DNA from: Streptomyces cinerochromogenes
Lineage (GTDB): Bacteria; Actinomycetota; Actinomycetes; Streptomycetales; Streptomycetaceae
Length of the DNA stretch: 64,000 nucleotides
Reading direction: 5' to 3'
Assembly (NCBI RefSeq): GCF_014648635.1
Contig: NZ_BMRM01000006.1
Span: 372,001 to 436,000 of the forward strand
The notes under the pieces are model-generated. The model saw only the letters and a list, made by a program, of their open reading frames with translations, was not told the DNA's origin and did not search any database. Of the stretch, positions 36,280 to 45,932 are shown piece after piece. Position 1 is the stretch's first letter, and every line of letters begins with the position of its first letter. Made by a program: the position numbers and the translations under genes.

Positions 36280-37565
36280 TGACTGCCACGATGACCGACG
36301 CGCCGCCGCCCGCGGCCCCCAAGGCGGCGGGCGCCCCCCAGCGCTCCGGCCGCTCCCTCGGCATGACCCTCATGATCGTCGCGGGTGCGCTGCTGCTCCT
36401 GGCCGCCGTCCGCGTGATCACCGGTGCCAACCAGCTCGACTCCGCCGGTCAGGTCGCCGCCGCGCTCGGCCTCGCCGTGCCGATCGGACTCGCCGGCCTC
36501 GCCGGTCTGTGGTCCGAGCGGGCCGGCGTGGTCAACATCGGCCTCGAGGGCATGATGATCCTCGGCACCTTCGGCGCCGGCTGGGTCGGCTGGCAGACCA
36601 GCCCCTGGCTCGGCCTGCTGTGCGGCATCGGCTTCGGTGTCCTCGGCGGCCTGGTGCACGCCGTCGCCACCGTCACCTTCGGCGTCGACCACATCGTCTC
36701 CGGTGTCGCCGTCAACCTGCTCGCGCTCGGTGCCACGCAGTACCTGGCCAAGCTGTTCTTCGCCGGCGGCAAGGCCGCCGAGGCGGGCGGCAACCCCAAG
36801 CAGTCCCCGCCCGCGGACTCGCTGCCCGACGTCACCGTCCCCGGCCTCTCCGACGGACTCGCCTCCATCGAGAAGCACCACTGGTTCCTGGTCTCCGACC
36901 TCGCCGGCATCATCGGCGGTCTGATCACCAACCTGTCCGTCGTCACCCTCCTCGCCGTGCTGCTGTTCATCGGCAGCTGGTGGCTGCTGTGGCGCACCCC
37001 GTTCGGGCTGCGGCTGCGCTCCTGCGGTGAGAACCCGGTCGCCGCCGAGTCCCTCGGCGTCAACGTCTACCAGTACAAGTACGCGGCCGTGGCCGTCTCC
37101 GGCGGTCTCGCCGGCCTCGGCGGCGCCTTCCTGGCGCTGGTCACCTCGCACACGTACCTGGAGGGCCAGACCGGAGGCCGCGGCTACATCGGTCTCGCCG
37201 CGATGATCTTCGGTAACTGGCGCCCCGGCGGCCTGGCGATGGGCGCGGGCCTGTTCGGCTACTCCGACGCGCTCCAGCTGCGCAACGGCGGCGTCACCGT
37301 CCACGCCCTGCTCCTGCTGCTGGTCGTCCTGCTCGCGCTGCTGGCAGGCTGGAAGCTGTACAAGAAGGCGCTCGTGCAGGGTGTGGTCAGCGCCGTCATG
37401 GCCGCGCTGGTCCTGGTCTGGTACCTGCTCACCGACGAGGTCCCGAGCGACTTCGTGGGCGCCACCCCGTACGTCGTCACCCTGCTCGTGCTGTCCCTCT
37501 CGGCGCAGCGCCTGCGGATGCCGAAGGCGGACGGCATGCGCTACCGGAAGGGCCAGGGCAAGTGA
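36279..37565 (+). CDS. Nucleoside ABC transporter permease 2
   Basis: A 428-residue permease and partner of the preceding one. A Pro/Ala N-terminus (MTATMTDAPPPAAPKAAGAP) precedes about ten helices. The family signature GLWSERAGVVNIGLEGMMI (residues about 75-95) and the coupling loop GLRLRSCGENPVAAESLGVNV are present, as is GVDHIVSGVAVNLLALG. Overlapped by one base at the start and four at the end (cdd GTG), so the ABC-cdd block is tightly coupled. Confidence 0.92.
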   Translation: MTATMTDAPPPAAPKAAGAPQRSGRSLGMTLMIVAGALLLLAAVRVITGANQLDSAGQVAAALGLAVPIGLAGLAGLWSERAGVVNIGLEGMMILGTFGAGWVGWQTSPWLGLLCGIGFGVLGGLVHAVATVTFGVDHIVSGVAVNLLALGATQYLAKLFFAGGKAAEAGGNPKQSPPADSLPDVTVPGLSDGLASIEKHHWFLVSDLAGIIGGLITNLSVVTLLAVLLFIGSWWLLWRTPFGLRLRSCGENPVAAESLGVNVYQYKYAAVAVSGGLAGLGGAFLALVTSHTYLEGQTGGRGYIGLAAMIFGNWRPGGLAMGAGLFGYSDALQLRNGGVTVHALLLLLVVLLALLAGWKLYKKALVQGVVSAVMAALVLVWYLLTDEVPSDFVGATPYVVTLLVLSLSAQRLRMPKADGMRYRKGQGK

Positions 37566-37966
37566 CCCGGGAATCCGCCGACGTCGACTGGGAGGCGCTG
37601 CGGGAGGTGGCGCGGGAGGCGATGTCCCACGCCTACGCCCCGTACTCCGGCTACCCGGTCGGGGTCGCGGCCCTGGTCGACGACGGCCGCACCGTCACCG
37701 GCTGCAACGTGGAGAACGCCTCCTACGGCCTCGGCCTGTGCGCCGAGTGCGGCCTGGTCTCCGAGCTCCAGCGCACCGGCGGCGGCCGCCTGACGCACTT
37801 CACCTGCGTGGACGGCACCGGCGCCCTGCTGGTCCCGTGCGGCCGCTGCCGCCAGCTGCTCTACGAGTTCGGCGGCCCCGACCTGCTCCTGGACACCCCC
37901 GAGGGCGTCCTCCCGCTCTCCGAGATGCTGCCCCAGGCCTTCGGCCCGGGCCACCTCACCCAGTAA
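37562..37966 (+). CDS. cdd: Cytidine deaminase
   Basis: Zinc enzyme converting cytidine and deoxycytidine to uridine and deoxyuridine; 134 residues, the tetrameric type. Substrate contact VTGCNVENASYG, the catalytic and zinc motif LCAECGLV (Cys-Ala-Glu), and the second zinc pair PCGRCRQLLYEF are all present. It begins at GTG 37562 inside the stop region of the second permease gene. Being in the import operon, it acts on the imported pyrimidine nucleosides. Confidence 0.95.
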   Translation: MTRESADVDWEALREVAREAMSHAYAPYSGYPVGVAALVDDGRTVTGCNVENASYGLGLCAECGLVSELQRTGGGRLTHFTCVDGTGALLVPCGRCRQLLYEFGGPDLLLDTPEGVLPLSEMLPQAFGPGHLTQ

Positions 37967-37973
37967 TGCCGTA

Positions 37974-38004
37974 CGGCCCCCCTGCCCCGCTCGCAGGGGG
38001 GCCG
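37974..38004 (+). terminator. Hairpin between cdd and deoA
   Basis: Perfect 11-base arms CGGCCCCCCTG and CAGGGGGGCCG around a 9-base loop. It lies within what otherwise looks like one operon, so may lower deoA expression or end the upstream transcript. Confidence 0.65.
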
Positions 38005-38040
38005 CACACTTCGCACCTCCCGGAAGGAACCACACCCGCC

Positions 38041-39324
<1,284 letters not shown>

Positions 39325-39346
39325 CCAGGCGGTTCCTCGTTCGGGT

Positions 39347-39380
39347 GAAGGGGACCGGTGGACCTCCACCGGTCCCCTTC
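39347..39380 (+). terminator. Strong terminator of the nucleoside import operon
   Basis: Perfect 16-base arms (39347-39362 and 39365-39380) around a two-base centre. It ends the ABC-cdd-deoA transcript. Confidence 0.85.
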
Positions 39381-39419
39381 GGCATGCTGGGATCGGTGAC
39401 GCACCGATAGGAGACCGCC

Positions 39420-40004
39420 ATGAGCGCACTCACCGTGAGCCAGGACCCCGACCAGAACTGGGACGATCTCGTCCGGTACTGGGAGGAGATGGAATGGCCC
39501 GAGGGCAGCAAGGTGGAGATCATCGAGGGGATCATCACCGTGTCACCTGCTCCCGCGTCCCGCCACAACGTGATCGCGGCCCGCATCCAGCGTCGCCTCT
39601 ACTCCGTGATCCCCGAGGACTGGGAAATCTTCCAGACACTGGCCATCGCCGTGCCGTCGCGTCTGGGCATGCTCATCCCGGATCTGTTGGTGGCACCCGT
39701 GCGGGAATGCGCCGAGGCCGACTCCCACATTCCCGCCGCCCTCGCCGAACTCGTCGTCGAGGTCACCTCCAAGTCCAACGCCGGCCACGACCGCGTCAGC
39801 AAGCCCGCCGCCTACGCCACCGCCGGTATCCCGCTGTACCTCCTGGTCGACCGCTGGGCTCCCGGAGGCCCCACCGCGACCCTCTACGGGGAGCCGAAGG
39901 GCGATGTGTACCGGGTCCTCAGCGCCGTGAAGTTCGGCGACCCCATCAAGCTCCCGCCGCCCTTCGGCCTCACCATCGACACCGGCGAGTTCCCCGTCGA
40001 CTGA
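39420..40004 (+). CDS. Uma2 family (DUF820) putative nuclease
   Basis: A 194-residue protein of the Uma2/DUF820 family, a PD-(D/E)xK nuclease-like fold of unknown role that is very abundant in Streptomyces and cyanobacteria. The motifs WPEGSKVEIIEGIITVSPAP, PDLLVAPV, AELVVEVTSKSNAGHDR and KPAAYATAGIPLYLLVD contain the usual E, D, ExxS/K and K residues. It appears monocistronic, converging on the AEC transporter gene with 7 bases between the stops. Confidence 0.85.
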   Translation: MSALTVSQDPDQNWDDLVRYWEEMEWPEGSKVEIIEGIITVSPAPASRHNVIAARIQRRLYSVIPEDWEIFQTLAIAVPSRLGMLIPDLLVAPVRECAEADSHIPAALAELVVEVTSKSNAGHDRVSKPAAYATAGIPLYLLVDRWAPGGPTATLYGEPKGDVYRVLSAVKFGDPIKLPPPFGLTIDTGEFPVD

Positions 40005-40011
40005 CCCGGCG

Positions 40012-40932
40012 TCACCCCAGCACCGCCGCCACCCCCACCAGCACCGGTACCGACACCACCGTCGACAGGAGCACCGACTCGCGGGCCAGGGACTCGGCCA
40101 CGCGGTAGCGGCTGGCATAGGTGAAGAGGTTCTGGGCGCCGGGGAGGGCCGCGGTCACCACCACGTCCAGCAGGGGGGCTCCGTGCAGGGCGAAGACGCC
40201 GCGCGCCAGCACCCACGCCACCAGCGGCTGGACCAGCGACTTCAGCGCGACGGACAGGAGGACCAGGTGGCTGTCCCGTCCCCGGCCGGGCGCCGGGTTT
40301 CCGTGCAGGGACATGCCGAAGGCCAGCAGGGCCGCCGGGACGGACATGTTGCCGAGCACGGTGAGGGGATTCAGGAGCGGGCCGGGCAGCTGCCAGCCCG
40401 CCGCCGACACCACCACCCCGGACACGGAACCGACGGCGATCGGATTCCGCAGCGGGGCCAGCAGGCGCCGCCACACCGTGCCCTCCGTGCCCGCGCCGGA
40501 CACGTCCAGGACCGTGAGCGCGACCGGCGCGACCAGGACGACCTGGAAGAGCAGCACCGGTGCCACCAGCGACGCGTCGCCCAGCACGTACGCGGCGATA
40601 GGGATGCCGAGGTTGCCCGAGTTGACGTAACCGGAACACAGCGCACCGATCGTCGTACGGCCCACCCCCCAGCGCCGTACGACGCCCACGGCGACGAAGG
40701 CCCCGGCGACCGCGACCGTGCTGAGGGCCGTCACCAGGAGCCGGGCGGAGAAGAGGACCGCGAGGTCGGCGCGCGCGAGGGTCGTGAAGAGCAGCGCGGG
40801 CCCCGCCAGGCTGAAGGCGAGCCGCGTCAGCACCTCCCCGCCCTGCGCGCCGAGCGTCCCGCGCAGCCTGAGCACGTAGCCCACCCCGATGACGACCGCG
40901 ATCACCGCGAACCCGCTCAGCACCCCCGCCAC
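40012..40932 (-). CDS. AEC family (auxin efflux carrier-like) transporter
   Basis: A 306-residue membrane protein with about ten helices (SGFAVIAVVIGVGYVLRLRG at the start; GYVNSGNLGIPIAAYVLGD is the conserved mid-protein motif; VLARGVFALHGAPLLDVVV near the end). Such carriers export or import small organic acids such as malate and malonate; the substrate is unknown. It reads away from the STAS gene at 41097. Confidence 0.85.
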   Translation of the reverse strand: MAGVLSGFAVIAVVIGVGYVLRLRGTLGAQGGEVLTRLAFSLAGPALLFTTLARADLAVLFSARLLVTALSTVAVAGAFVAVGVVRRWGVGRTTIGALCSGYVNSGNLGIPIAAYVLGDASLVAPVLLFQVVLVAPVALTVLDVSGAGTEGTVWRRLLAPLRNPIAVGSVSGVVVSAAGWQLPGPLLNPLTVLGNMSVPAALLAFGMSLHGNPAPGRGRDSHLVLLSVALKSLVQPLVAWVLARGVFALHGAPLLDVVVTAALPGAQNLFTYASRYRVAESLARESVLLSTVVSVPVLVGVAAVLG

Positions 40933-41096
40933 AGGGCCAACCCTGCGGGGCGGCGGGTGAACCGGTCAATGTGATCCCCGAGACGCCCGGACGCACTCCG
41001 AGGCGGCCGACACGGCGAGCCGGTCGTACGGGTACGTCGCGATGCGGAGGCTCGCGCCGCCGTCCGGCGGGGTCGCACCGCCGCCCCTGCCTTCCG

Positions 41097-41483
41097 ATGA
41101 GTTCCGGCCGTCCCGCCGGTCTACCGCACGTGGATGCCGAGACCCCTGCCGTGCTGGTGCTGCCCGGGCCCGTTCGCCGCGACGAGGTGCCCGGGCTGTG
41201 CGCCGAGGTGCGGGCGTTGCTGGCGGGCGGCACGGCCGGGGTGGTCGTGTGCGATGTGGGCGGGATCGGGCCGCCGGGGCTGGCGGCCGTCGATCTGCTG
41301 GCCCGGCTGGAGCTGGCCGCCCGCCGGGCCGGCGGGCGGATCCGGCTGCGGGGTGCCGGCCCCGCGCTACACGCCCTTCTCGACCTCGTCGGGCTCCGCT
41401 TCCAGGTGGAGGGGCAGACCGAAGAGCGGGAACCAGCGCTGGGTGTCGAGGAAGCAGTGGAATCCGGTGATCCGGCCGTCTGA
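41097..41483 (+). CDS. STAS-domain (anti-anti-sigma-like) protein
   Basis: About 128 residues with a single STAS domain: TPAVLVLPGPVRRDEVPGL, GVVVCDVGGIGPPGLAAVDLLARLEL and LRGAGPALHALLDLVGL, which match beta-helix repeats around the usual phosphorylation loop. The classical DxSxxxxxD serine is replaced: the loop reads DVGGIGPPG, so it may not be phosphorylated. ATG 41097 is in frame; GTG 41130 is a shorter option. The last 117 bases overlap the convergent sigma gene, and the C-terminal tail coded there has no domain character. Confidence 0.6.
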   Translation: MSSGRPAGLPHVDAETPAVLVLPGPVRRDEVPGLCAEVRALLAGGTAGVVVCDVGGIGPPGLAAVDLLARLELAARRAGGRIRLRGAGPALHALLDLVGLRFQVEGQTEEREPALGVEEAVESGDPAV

Positions 41484-42380
41484 GATCTCCAGCACCTGCA
41501 CCGCCCACGGGCTGAACCCGCCGTTCTCCGGGTCCGGCTTGTAGTGCGCGAAGCCCGGCAGGCCGTTGGCCTGGACCGGCAGCAGCCGGGAGCCGGCGCA
41601 GGAGGCGCCGAGGGTGGTCATGAAACCGGTGATGTCGGCGGTGCCGCGCAGCCACAGGTCGAACGGCGGCATCGTCATGACGGCGTCCTCGTGCAGCAGC
41701 GCCGTCAGCGCCGTCATGTCATAGCCCTCGAAGGCCTTGACGTACCGCTCCAGGAGTTTTTGCTGCTCCTCGTCGAGCGGATCGGACACCGCCCCCTCGG
41801 CGCCCGCGTCCCCGCGCTCCGCGAGCGTGGCCCGGGCCCGCTGCAACGCGCTGTTCACGGAGGCGACCGAGGTGTCCAGCAGCTCGGCCACCTCGCTCGC
41901 CCTCCACGCGAGCACCTCCCGCAGGATCAGCACCGCCCGCTGCTTGGGCGGCAGCTGCTGCAGGGCCGCCATGAAGGCCAGCCGGACCGACTCCTTGGCG
42001 ACCGCCGCCTCCGCCGGGTCCTCCACGGTCGGCAGCACGCGCGCGTCGGGCATCGGCTCCAGCCAGGTGTTGTCCGGGCGCGGGGAGAGCGCCGCCTGCG
42101 CGAGCGGGGTGGAGTCCGTCAGGTCCATCGGCCGCGCCCGCTTGTTGCCCGCCGTCAGCATGTCCAGGCACACGTTCGTCGCGATCCGGTACAGCCACGA
42201 GCGAAGGCTGGAACGGCCCTCGAACCTGTCGTAGCTCCGCCAGGCCCGCACCAGGGTGTCCTGCACCGCGTCCTCGGCCTCGAAGGAGGAGCCGAGCATC
42301 CGGTAGCAGTACCCGGTCAGCTCGGTCCGGTGCTTCTCCAGTGCGACGTCGAGATCCGCCGTCGCCGTGCTGTCGCCCAT
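41367..42380 (-). CDS. ECF-type sigma factor with C-terminal SnoaL-like domain
   Basis: A 337-residue sigma factor of the long type: region 2 (TELTGYCYRMLGSSFEAEDA, VQDTLVRAWRSYDRFEGRSS, RSWLYRIATNVCLDML), region 4 (LPPKQRAVLILREVLAWRAS, EVAELLDTSVASVNSALQRA), then a SnoaL/NTF2-like domain (residues about 205-325: LLERYVKAFEGYDMTALTAL ... FDLWLRGTADITGF ... DGRITGFHCFLD). Such tails replace a separate anti-sigma and control activity. It has no anti-sigma partner nearby. The last 117 bases overlap the STAS gene on the other strand. Confidence 0.9.
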   Translation of the reverse strand: MGDSTATADLDVALEKHRTELTGYCYRMLGSSFEAEDAVQDTLVRAWRSYDRFEGRSSLRSWLYRIATNVCLDMLTAGNKRARPMDLTDSTPLAQAALSPRPDNTWLEPMPDARVLPTVEDPAEAAVAKESVRLAFMAALQQLPPKQRAVLILREVLAWRASEVAELLDTSVASVNSALQRARATLAERGDAGAEGAVSDPLDEEQQKLLERYVKAFEGYDMTALTALLHEDAVMTMPPFDLWLRGTADITGFMTTLGASCAGSRLLPVQANGLPGFAHYKPDPENGGFSPWAVQVLEISDGRITGFHCFLDTQRWFPLFGLPLHLEAEPDEVEKGV

Positions 42381-42524
42381 CGTCCACCCACCCCTGCGGC
42401 CGTTCCTGTGGCGCGCCTTCGCGCCCCAGCACCTCGGAAGCTACCGCAGGGGACTGACAATGACCCCCGGAGTCGGGAAACGTGCAGGTGGAAGGGCGGG
42501 CGCCCCGTGCCCCTTCGGAGCGTC

Positions 42525-43850
42525 CTACCGGGCGTCGGCCGCGAGCGTGCCTCGCGCCGTCGCCCGCGCCGCCCGGGAGCCCAGGACGGTGATCGTGACG
42601 ACACCGAGGACCGCGAGCAGCCCGACACCGACCGTGCCGCCCCAGCCGTCCGCGTGGAAGGCCAGCGCGCCGGCCGTGCTGCCGACGCTGGAACCGATGT
42701 AGTACGCGGACTGGTACAGCGCCGACGCCTGGGCGCGGCCGTGCGTGGCCGTCTTGCTGACCGCCGACGAGGCCACCGCGTGCCCGGCGAAGAAACCCGC
42801 CGTGATCAGCACCAGGCCCAGCAGGACCAGGACGAGGGAGGCGGTCAGGGTCAGCAGCAGACCCGCCGCCGTCGTACCGCCCGCCAGGTACAGCGCACCC
42901 CGGCGGCCGAACCGGCCCACCAGCCGGCCCGCCGTGGACGCGGACACCGTACCCACCAGGTAGACCAGGAAGATCGAGCCCACGATGCCCTGCGGCAGCC
43001 CGAACGGCGCCGCCGTCAGCCGGTAGCCGATCACCGTGTAGACACCGCCGAACACCGTCATGAACAGTGCGCCGATCGCGTACAGGCGGCGCAGCAGGGG
43101 GTCGGAGAGGTGACCGCGGACCGTGCCGAGCAGCACCCGCGGGCGCAGCGAACCCGCCGTGAAGTGCTTCGGGGCCGGCAGCAGCAGCCGGAACGCCACC
43201 GCGCAGACGACCGCGAGCGCGCCGATCACGCCGACCGAGATCCGCCAGCCCCACTCCTGCGCGACCCAGCCGGTGATGACCCGGCCGCTCATACCGCCGA
43301 CGCTGTTGCCGGCCACGAACAGCCCGATCGCCGTGACCAGCGCCCTCGGCCGCACCTCCTCGGCCAGGTACGCGGTCGCCGACGCCGGCAGCCCGGCCAG
43401 CGCCGCGCCCTGCACCCCGCGCAGCACCACCAGCGCGCCGAGCGACGGGGCGAACGGCACCAGCATGCCGACCGTGACGGCGACGGCCAGCGAGGCCGTC
43501 ATCACCGTACGGCGCCCGAACCGCTCCGACAGGGCGCTCATCGGCAGGACGAACAGGGCCAGTCCGCCGGTCGCGGCCGCCACGGTCCAGCTCGCCTCGC
43601 TCGCCGCGACCCCGAACTCCCCGGAGATCAGCGGCAGCAGCGCCTGCGTGGAGTAGAGGAGGGCGAAGGTCGCGACTCCGGCGAGGAAGAGGGCGAGGCT
43701 CATCCGGCGGTAGCCGGGTCCGCCCGGGGTCATACGCGAGTCGGAGTCGACGCCGCCGGAAGGTGCCGAAGGGACGGAGGAGGCGGCGGAGGAGGGGACG
43801 GACGAGACGGCGCCCACGCTGATGGACGCCCCGGTACTGGCGGGAGACAT
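42525..43850 (-). CDS. MFS efflux transporter
   Basis: A 441-residue, 12-helix transporter of the AraJ/YdhP-like MFS class. MSPASTGASIS begins a Ser-rich N-terminus of about 40 residues; GYRRMSLALFLAGVATFALL is helix 1, and LSERFGRRTVMTASL is the loop 2-3 signature. The frame extends to 43922, but ATG 43850 fits a MFS N-terminus and leaves room for a promoter. It faces the LysR gene at 43914 across only 63 bases, so it is its likely target. Confidence 0.88.
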   Translation of the reverse strand: MSPASTGASISVGAVSSVPSSAASSVPSAPSGGVDSDSRMTPGGPGYRRMSLALFLAGVATFALLYSTQALLPLISGEFGVAASEASWTVAAATGGLALFVLPMSALSERFGRRTVMTASLAVAVTVGMLVPFAPSLGALVVLRGVQGAALAGLPASATAYLAEEVRPRALVTAIGLFVAGNSVGGMSGRVITGWVAQEWGWRISVGVIGALAVVCAVAFRLLLPAPKHFTAGSLRPRVLLGTVRGHLSDPLLRRLYAIGALFMTVFGGVYTVIGYRLTAAPFGLPQGIVGSIFLVYLVGTVSASTAGRLVGRFGRRGALYLAGGTTAAGLLLTLTASLVLVLLGLVLITAGFFAGHAVASSAVSKTATHGRAQASALYQSAYYIGSSVGSTAGALAFHADGWGGTVGVGLLAVLGVVTITVLGSRAARATARGTLAADAR

Positions 43851-43913
43851 GCCTCGACCGTACGGACGTCCTCGCTCATGCGTCCAATGCATGGAAAGCC
43901 CATAATCGTTCCC

Positions 43914-44876
43914 ATGGCGCATCAGCGAAGGTCACAGGCGCGGCTGTCACCGTCCGGTGACACAGAAGACACGGCCGGGACGGCGAGGCTGCTCGCGCCC
44001 CGCCTCGCCTACTTCGCCGGAGTGGCCCGCACCGAGCACGTCACCCGGGCCGCGCAGGAGATGAACGTCCCCCAGTCCACCCTGTCCCGGGCGATGGTCC
44101 GCCTGGAACAGGACCTGGGCGTCGACCTGTTCGCCCGGCACGGCCGCACGGTCTCCCTGACCACCGCCGGCCGCACCTTCCTCGCCTCCGTCGAGCGGGC
44201 CCTCGCCGAGATCGAGCGGGCCGCCGAGGAGGTCCGCGCGGACGCCGACCCGGCCACCGGCAAGGTCGCCTTCGGCTTCCTGCACACCATGGGCGCCGAG
44301 ACCGTGCCCGGACTGCTGCACGCCTTCCGCGCCGGCCACCCGCGCATCCGCTTCAGCCTGGTCCAGAACCACGGCGAGGCGATGCTGGAGGGGCTGCGCG
44401 CCGGCGAACTGGACCTCTGCCTCACCTCGCCGGTCCCCGACGCCCCCGACCTGGTCGCCCGCCGCCTGGACGAGCAGAAGCTCCGCCTGGTCGTCCCCGC
44501 CGACCACCGCCTGGCGGCCCGCCGCCGCATCCGCCTGGCCGAGGCGGCCGAGGAAACCTTCGTCACCCTGGAACCCGGCTACGGCCTGCGCCGCATCACC
44601 GACGACCTGTGCCGCCAGGCGGGCTTCCGCCCGCGGGTCGCCTTCGAGGGAGAGGAGGCGGAGACCCTGCGGGGCCTGGTGGCGGCGGGCCTGGGCGTCG
44701 CCCTCCTGCCCCCGCCGACCGTCCCCCGCCCGGGCGTGGTGGAACTGACGGTGACGGCCCCGAGAGCGGCCCGCGAGATCGGCGTCGCCTGGCTGGCGGA
44801 CCGCCCCGACACCCCGCCGGTGGCGGCCTTCAAGAAGTTCCTGCTGTCGAGAAGGGGCAACCTGCTCCCGTCGTAG
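43914..44876 (+). CDS. LysR family transcriptional regulator
   Basis: A 320-residue regulator. The N-terminal winged HTH is canonical: LAYFAGVARTEHVTRAAQEM, NVPQSTLSRAMVRLEQDLGV, DLFARHGRTVSLTTAGRTFL. The effector domain (VAFGFLHTMGAETVPGLLHA, HPRIRFSLVQNHGEAMLEGL) follows. It starts at ATG 43914, just after a stretch with TCCAATGCATGGAAAG, which is possibly its own site. Divergent from the MFS transporter gene, which it probably activates in response to a small molecule. Confidence 0.92.
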   Translation: MAHQRRSQARLSPSGDTEDTAGTARLLAPRLAYFAGVARTEHVTRAAQEMNVPQSTLSRAMVRLEQDLGVDLFARHGRTVSLTTAGRTFLASVERALAEIERAAEEVRADADPATGKVAFGFLHTMGAETVPGLLHAFRAGHPRIRFSLVQNHGEAMLEGLRAGELDLCLTSPVPDAPDLVARRLDEQKLRLVVPADHRLAARRRIRLAEAAEETFVTLEPGYGLRRITDDLCRQAGFRPRVAFEGEEAETLRGLVAAGLGVALLPPPTVPRPGVVELTVTAPRAAREIGVAWLADRPDTPPVAAFKKFLLSRRGNLLPS

Positions 44877-44921
44877 GGGCAGCCGGCCCGGGGGGCACGG
44901 GGAACCGCGCGGGAAACCAGG

Positions 44922-45021
44922 GACGCCCCGCACACCGGAAGCCACCGACGCCCCGCACACCGGAAGCCACCGACGCCCCGCACGCCGGATATCACGGACG
45001 CCCCGCACGCCGGTGTCCACA
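44922..45021. repeat. 25-bp tandem repeat, four copies
   Basis: Units start at 44922, 44947, 44972 and 44997 and each begins GACGCCCCGCAC. The first two are identical; the third and fourth diverge at the end. It lies between the convergent LysR and alpha/beta hydrolase genes. Confidence 0.9.
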
Positions 45022-45036
45022 GGGCGTGCCCCGCCC

Positions 45037-45798
45037 CTACCGCCTCAACGACTTGCCGAACCCCGCGGCCAGCGGCATCCGGAGTCCGATCGGCGGCGGC
45101 GCGGCCAACGCGTCCTCGACCGGGCGGGACACGCAGTGCCCGAACAGCGCGCCCAGCACGAAATCCACCGCCAGAGACCGCACCTCGTCCCGGTGCCCGT
45201 GCAACCCGTGCCCGTCGGAGTGCACCTCGAACCGGCACACCTCCCGGTTGACCTTCTTCGCCCGTGCCGCGAACCGGAACGACAGCTCGGGATCGGTGCG
45301 TTCGTCGTTCGTGCCGTGCGCGATCAGCACCCGGCGCCCGACCAGCTGCTTCACCGGCTCGGCCGGCGCGGCGACGTCCTCCTCCGGCAGCCAGGGGGCC
45401 AGCGCCACCACGGAGTTGACCGCCTCGTGGCCGCCGGAGCGGAGCGCCGCGCGTGCGCCCATGTCCACGCCGGCCAGGCACACGGGCACGTCCCCGTACC
45501 GTCGTACGACCTCGTCGGCGGCCCACTCGGCGTCCGCCGCCAGATGGGCCTCGCTGCCGTTCCAGCCGCGGTAGCGGTAGTGGACGGCGTGGACGGCCAG
45601 CCCCTCGGACCGGCCCGCGCGGGCGAGCGCGCGACCCAGGGAGCGGAGGAGGGACATCGGCCGGACGGGGGAGGGCCGGCGGGCGGAGACCTCCTCCCCG
45701 CCGGGGAGCAGCAGCACCGCTCCGCTCACCGACGTCGGCTCCGGGCCGACTGCCCTTCCCAGCCCGGCCGTTCGGACCGGCGTCGCTTGCTGTCCCAT
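45037..45798 (-). CDS. Alpha/beta hydrolase with Asp in the nucleophile position
   Basis: A 253-residue alpha/beta hydrolase-fold protein. After an early strand SGAVLLLPGG and HAVHYRYRGWNG, the nucleophile elbow reads CLAGVDMGARAAL, so Gly-x-Asp-x-Gly replaces the usual Gly-x-Ser-x-Gly. The acid loop VLIAHGTNDERTDPE and the late His (SDGHGLHGHRDEV) are in the expected places. Asp nucleophiles occur in haloalkane dehalogenases and epoxide hydrolases, but those share other motifs that I do not see here. Divergent from adenosine deaminase, with 134 bases between. Confidence 0.78.
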   Translation of the reverse strand: MGQQATPVRTAGLGRAVGPEPTSVSGAVLLLPGGEEVSARRPSPVRPMSLLRSLGRALARAGRSEGLAVHAVHYRYRGWNGSEAHLAADAEWAADEVVRRYGDVPVCLAGVDMGARAALRSGGHEAVNSVVALAPWLPEEDVAAPAEPVKQLVGRRVLIAHGTNDERTDPELSFRFAARAKKVNREVCRFEVHSDGHGLHGHRDEVRSLAVDFVLGALFGHCVSRPVEDALAAPPPIGLRMPLAAGFGKSLRR

Positions 45799-45904
45799 GA
45801 CAGAACAGTGTCAGAAGGCGCGGTGTACCAAACCCGTCCGTGGGGTCACCGTTGCGTATCGACGGAAAAGTGCCGGAAAACAGCTGCCGCGCACACCGCG
45901 TGCT

Positions 45905-45916
45905 CTACGCGCGTAG
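45905..45916. promoter_or_regulatory. Nucleoside-regulon palindrome, copy 3 (perfect)
   Basis: CTACGCGCGTAG, 16 bases before the adenosine deaminase ATG, so a bound protein would block transcription initiation. Perfect 12-base palindrome. Confidence 0.8.
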
Positions 45917-45932
45917 GCGTTAGAGTGCGGAA

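Noticed and set aside
36192..37304. 370-codon minus-strand frame in the permease 2 gene
   Set aside because: Antisense to a clear membrane permease in an overlapping operon; no family resemblance.
41544..44876. 1110-codon frame ending with the LysR protein
   Set aside because: Only the part from 43914 has family similarity; the rest is antisense to the sigma and MFS genes with non-coding composition.
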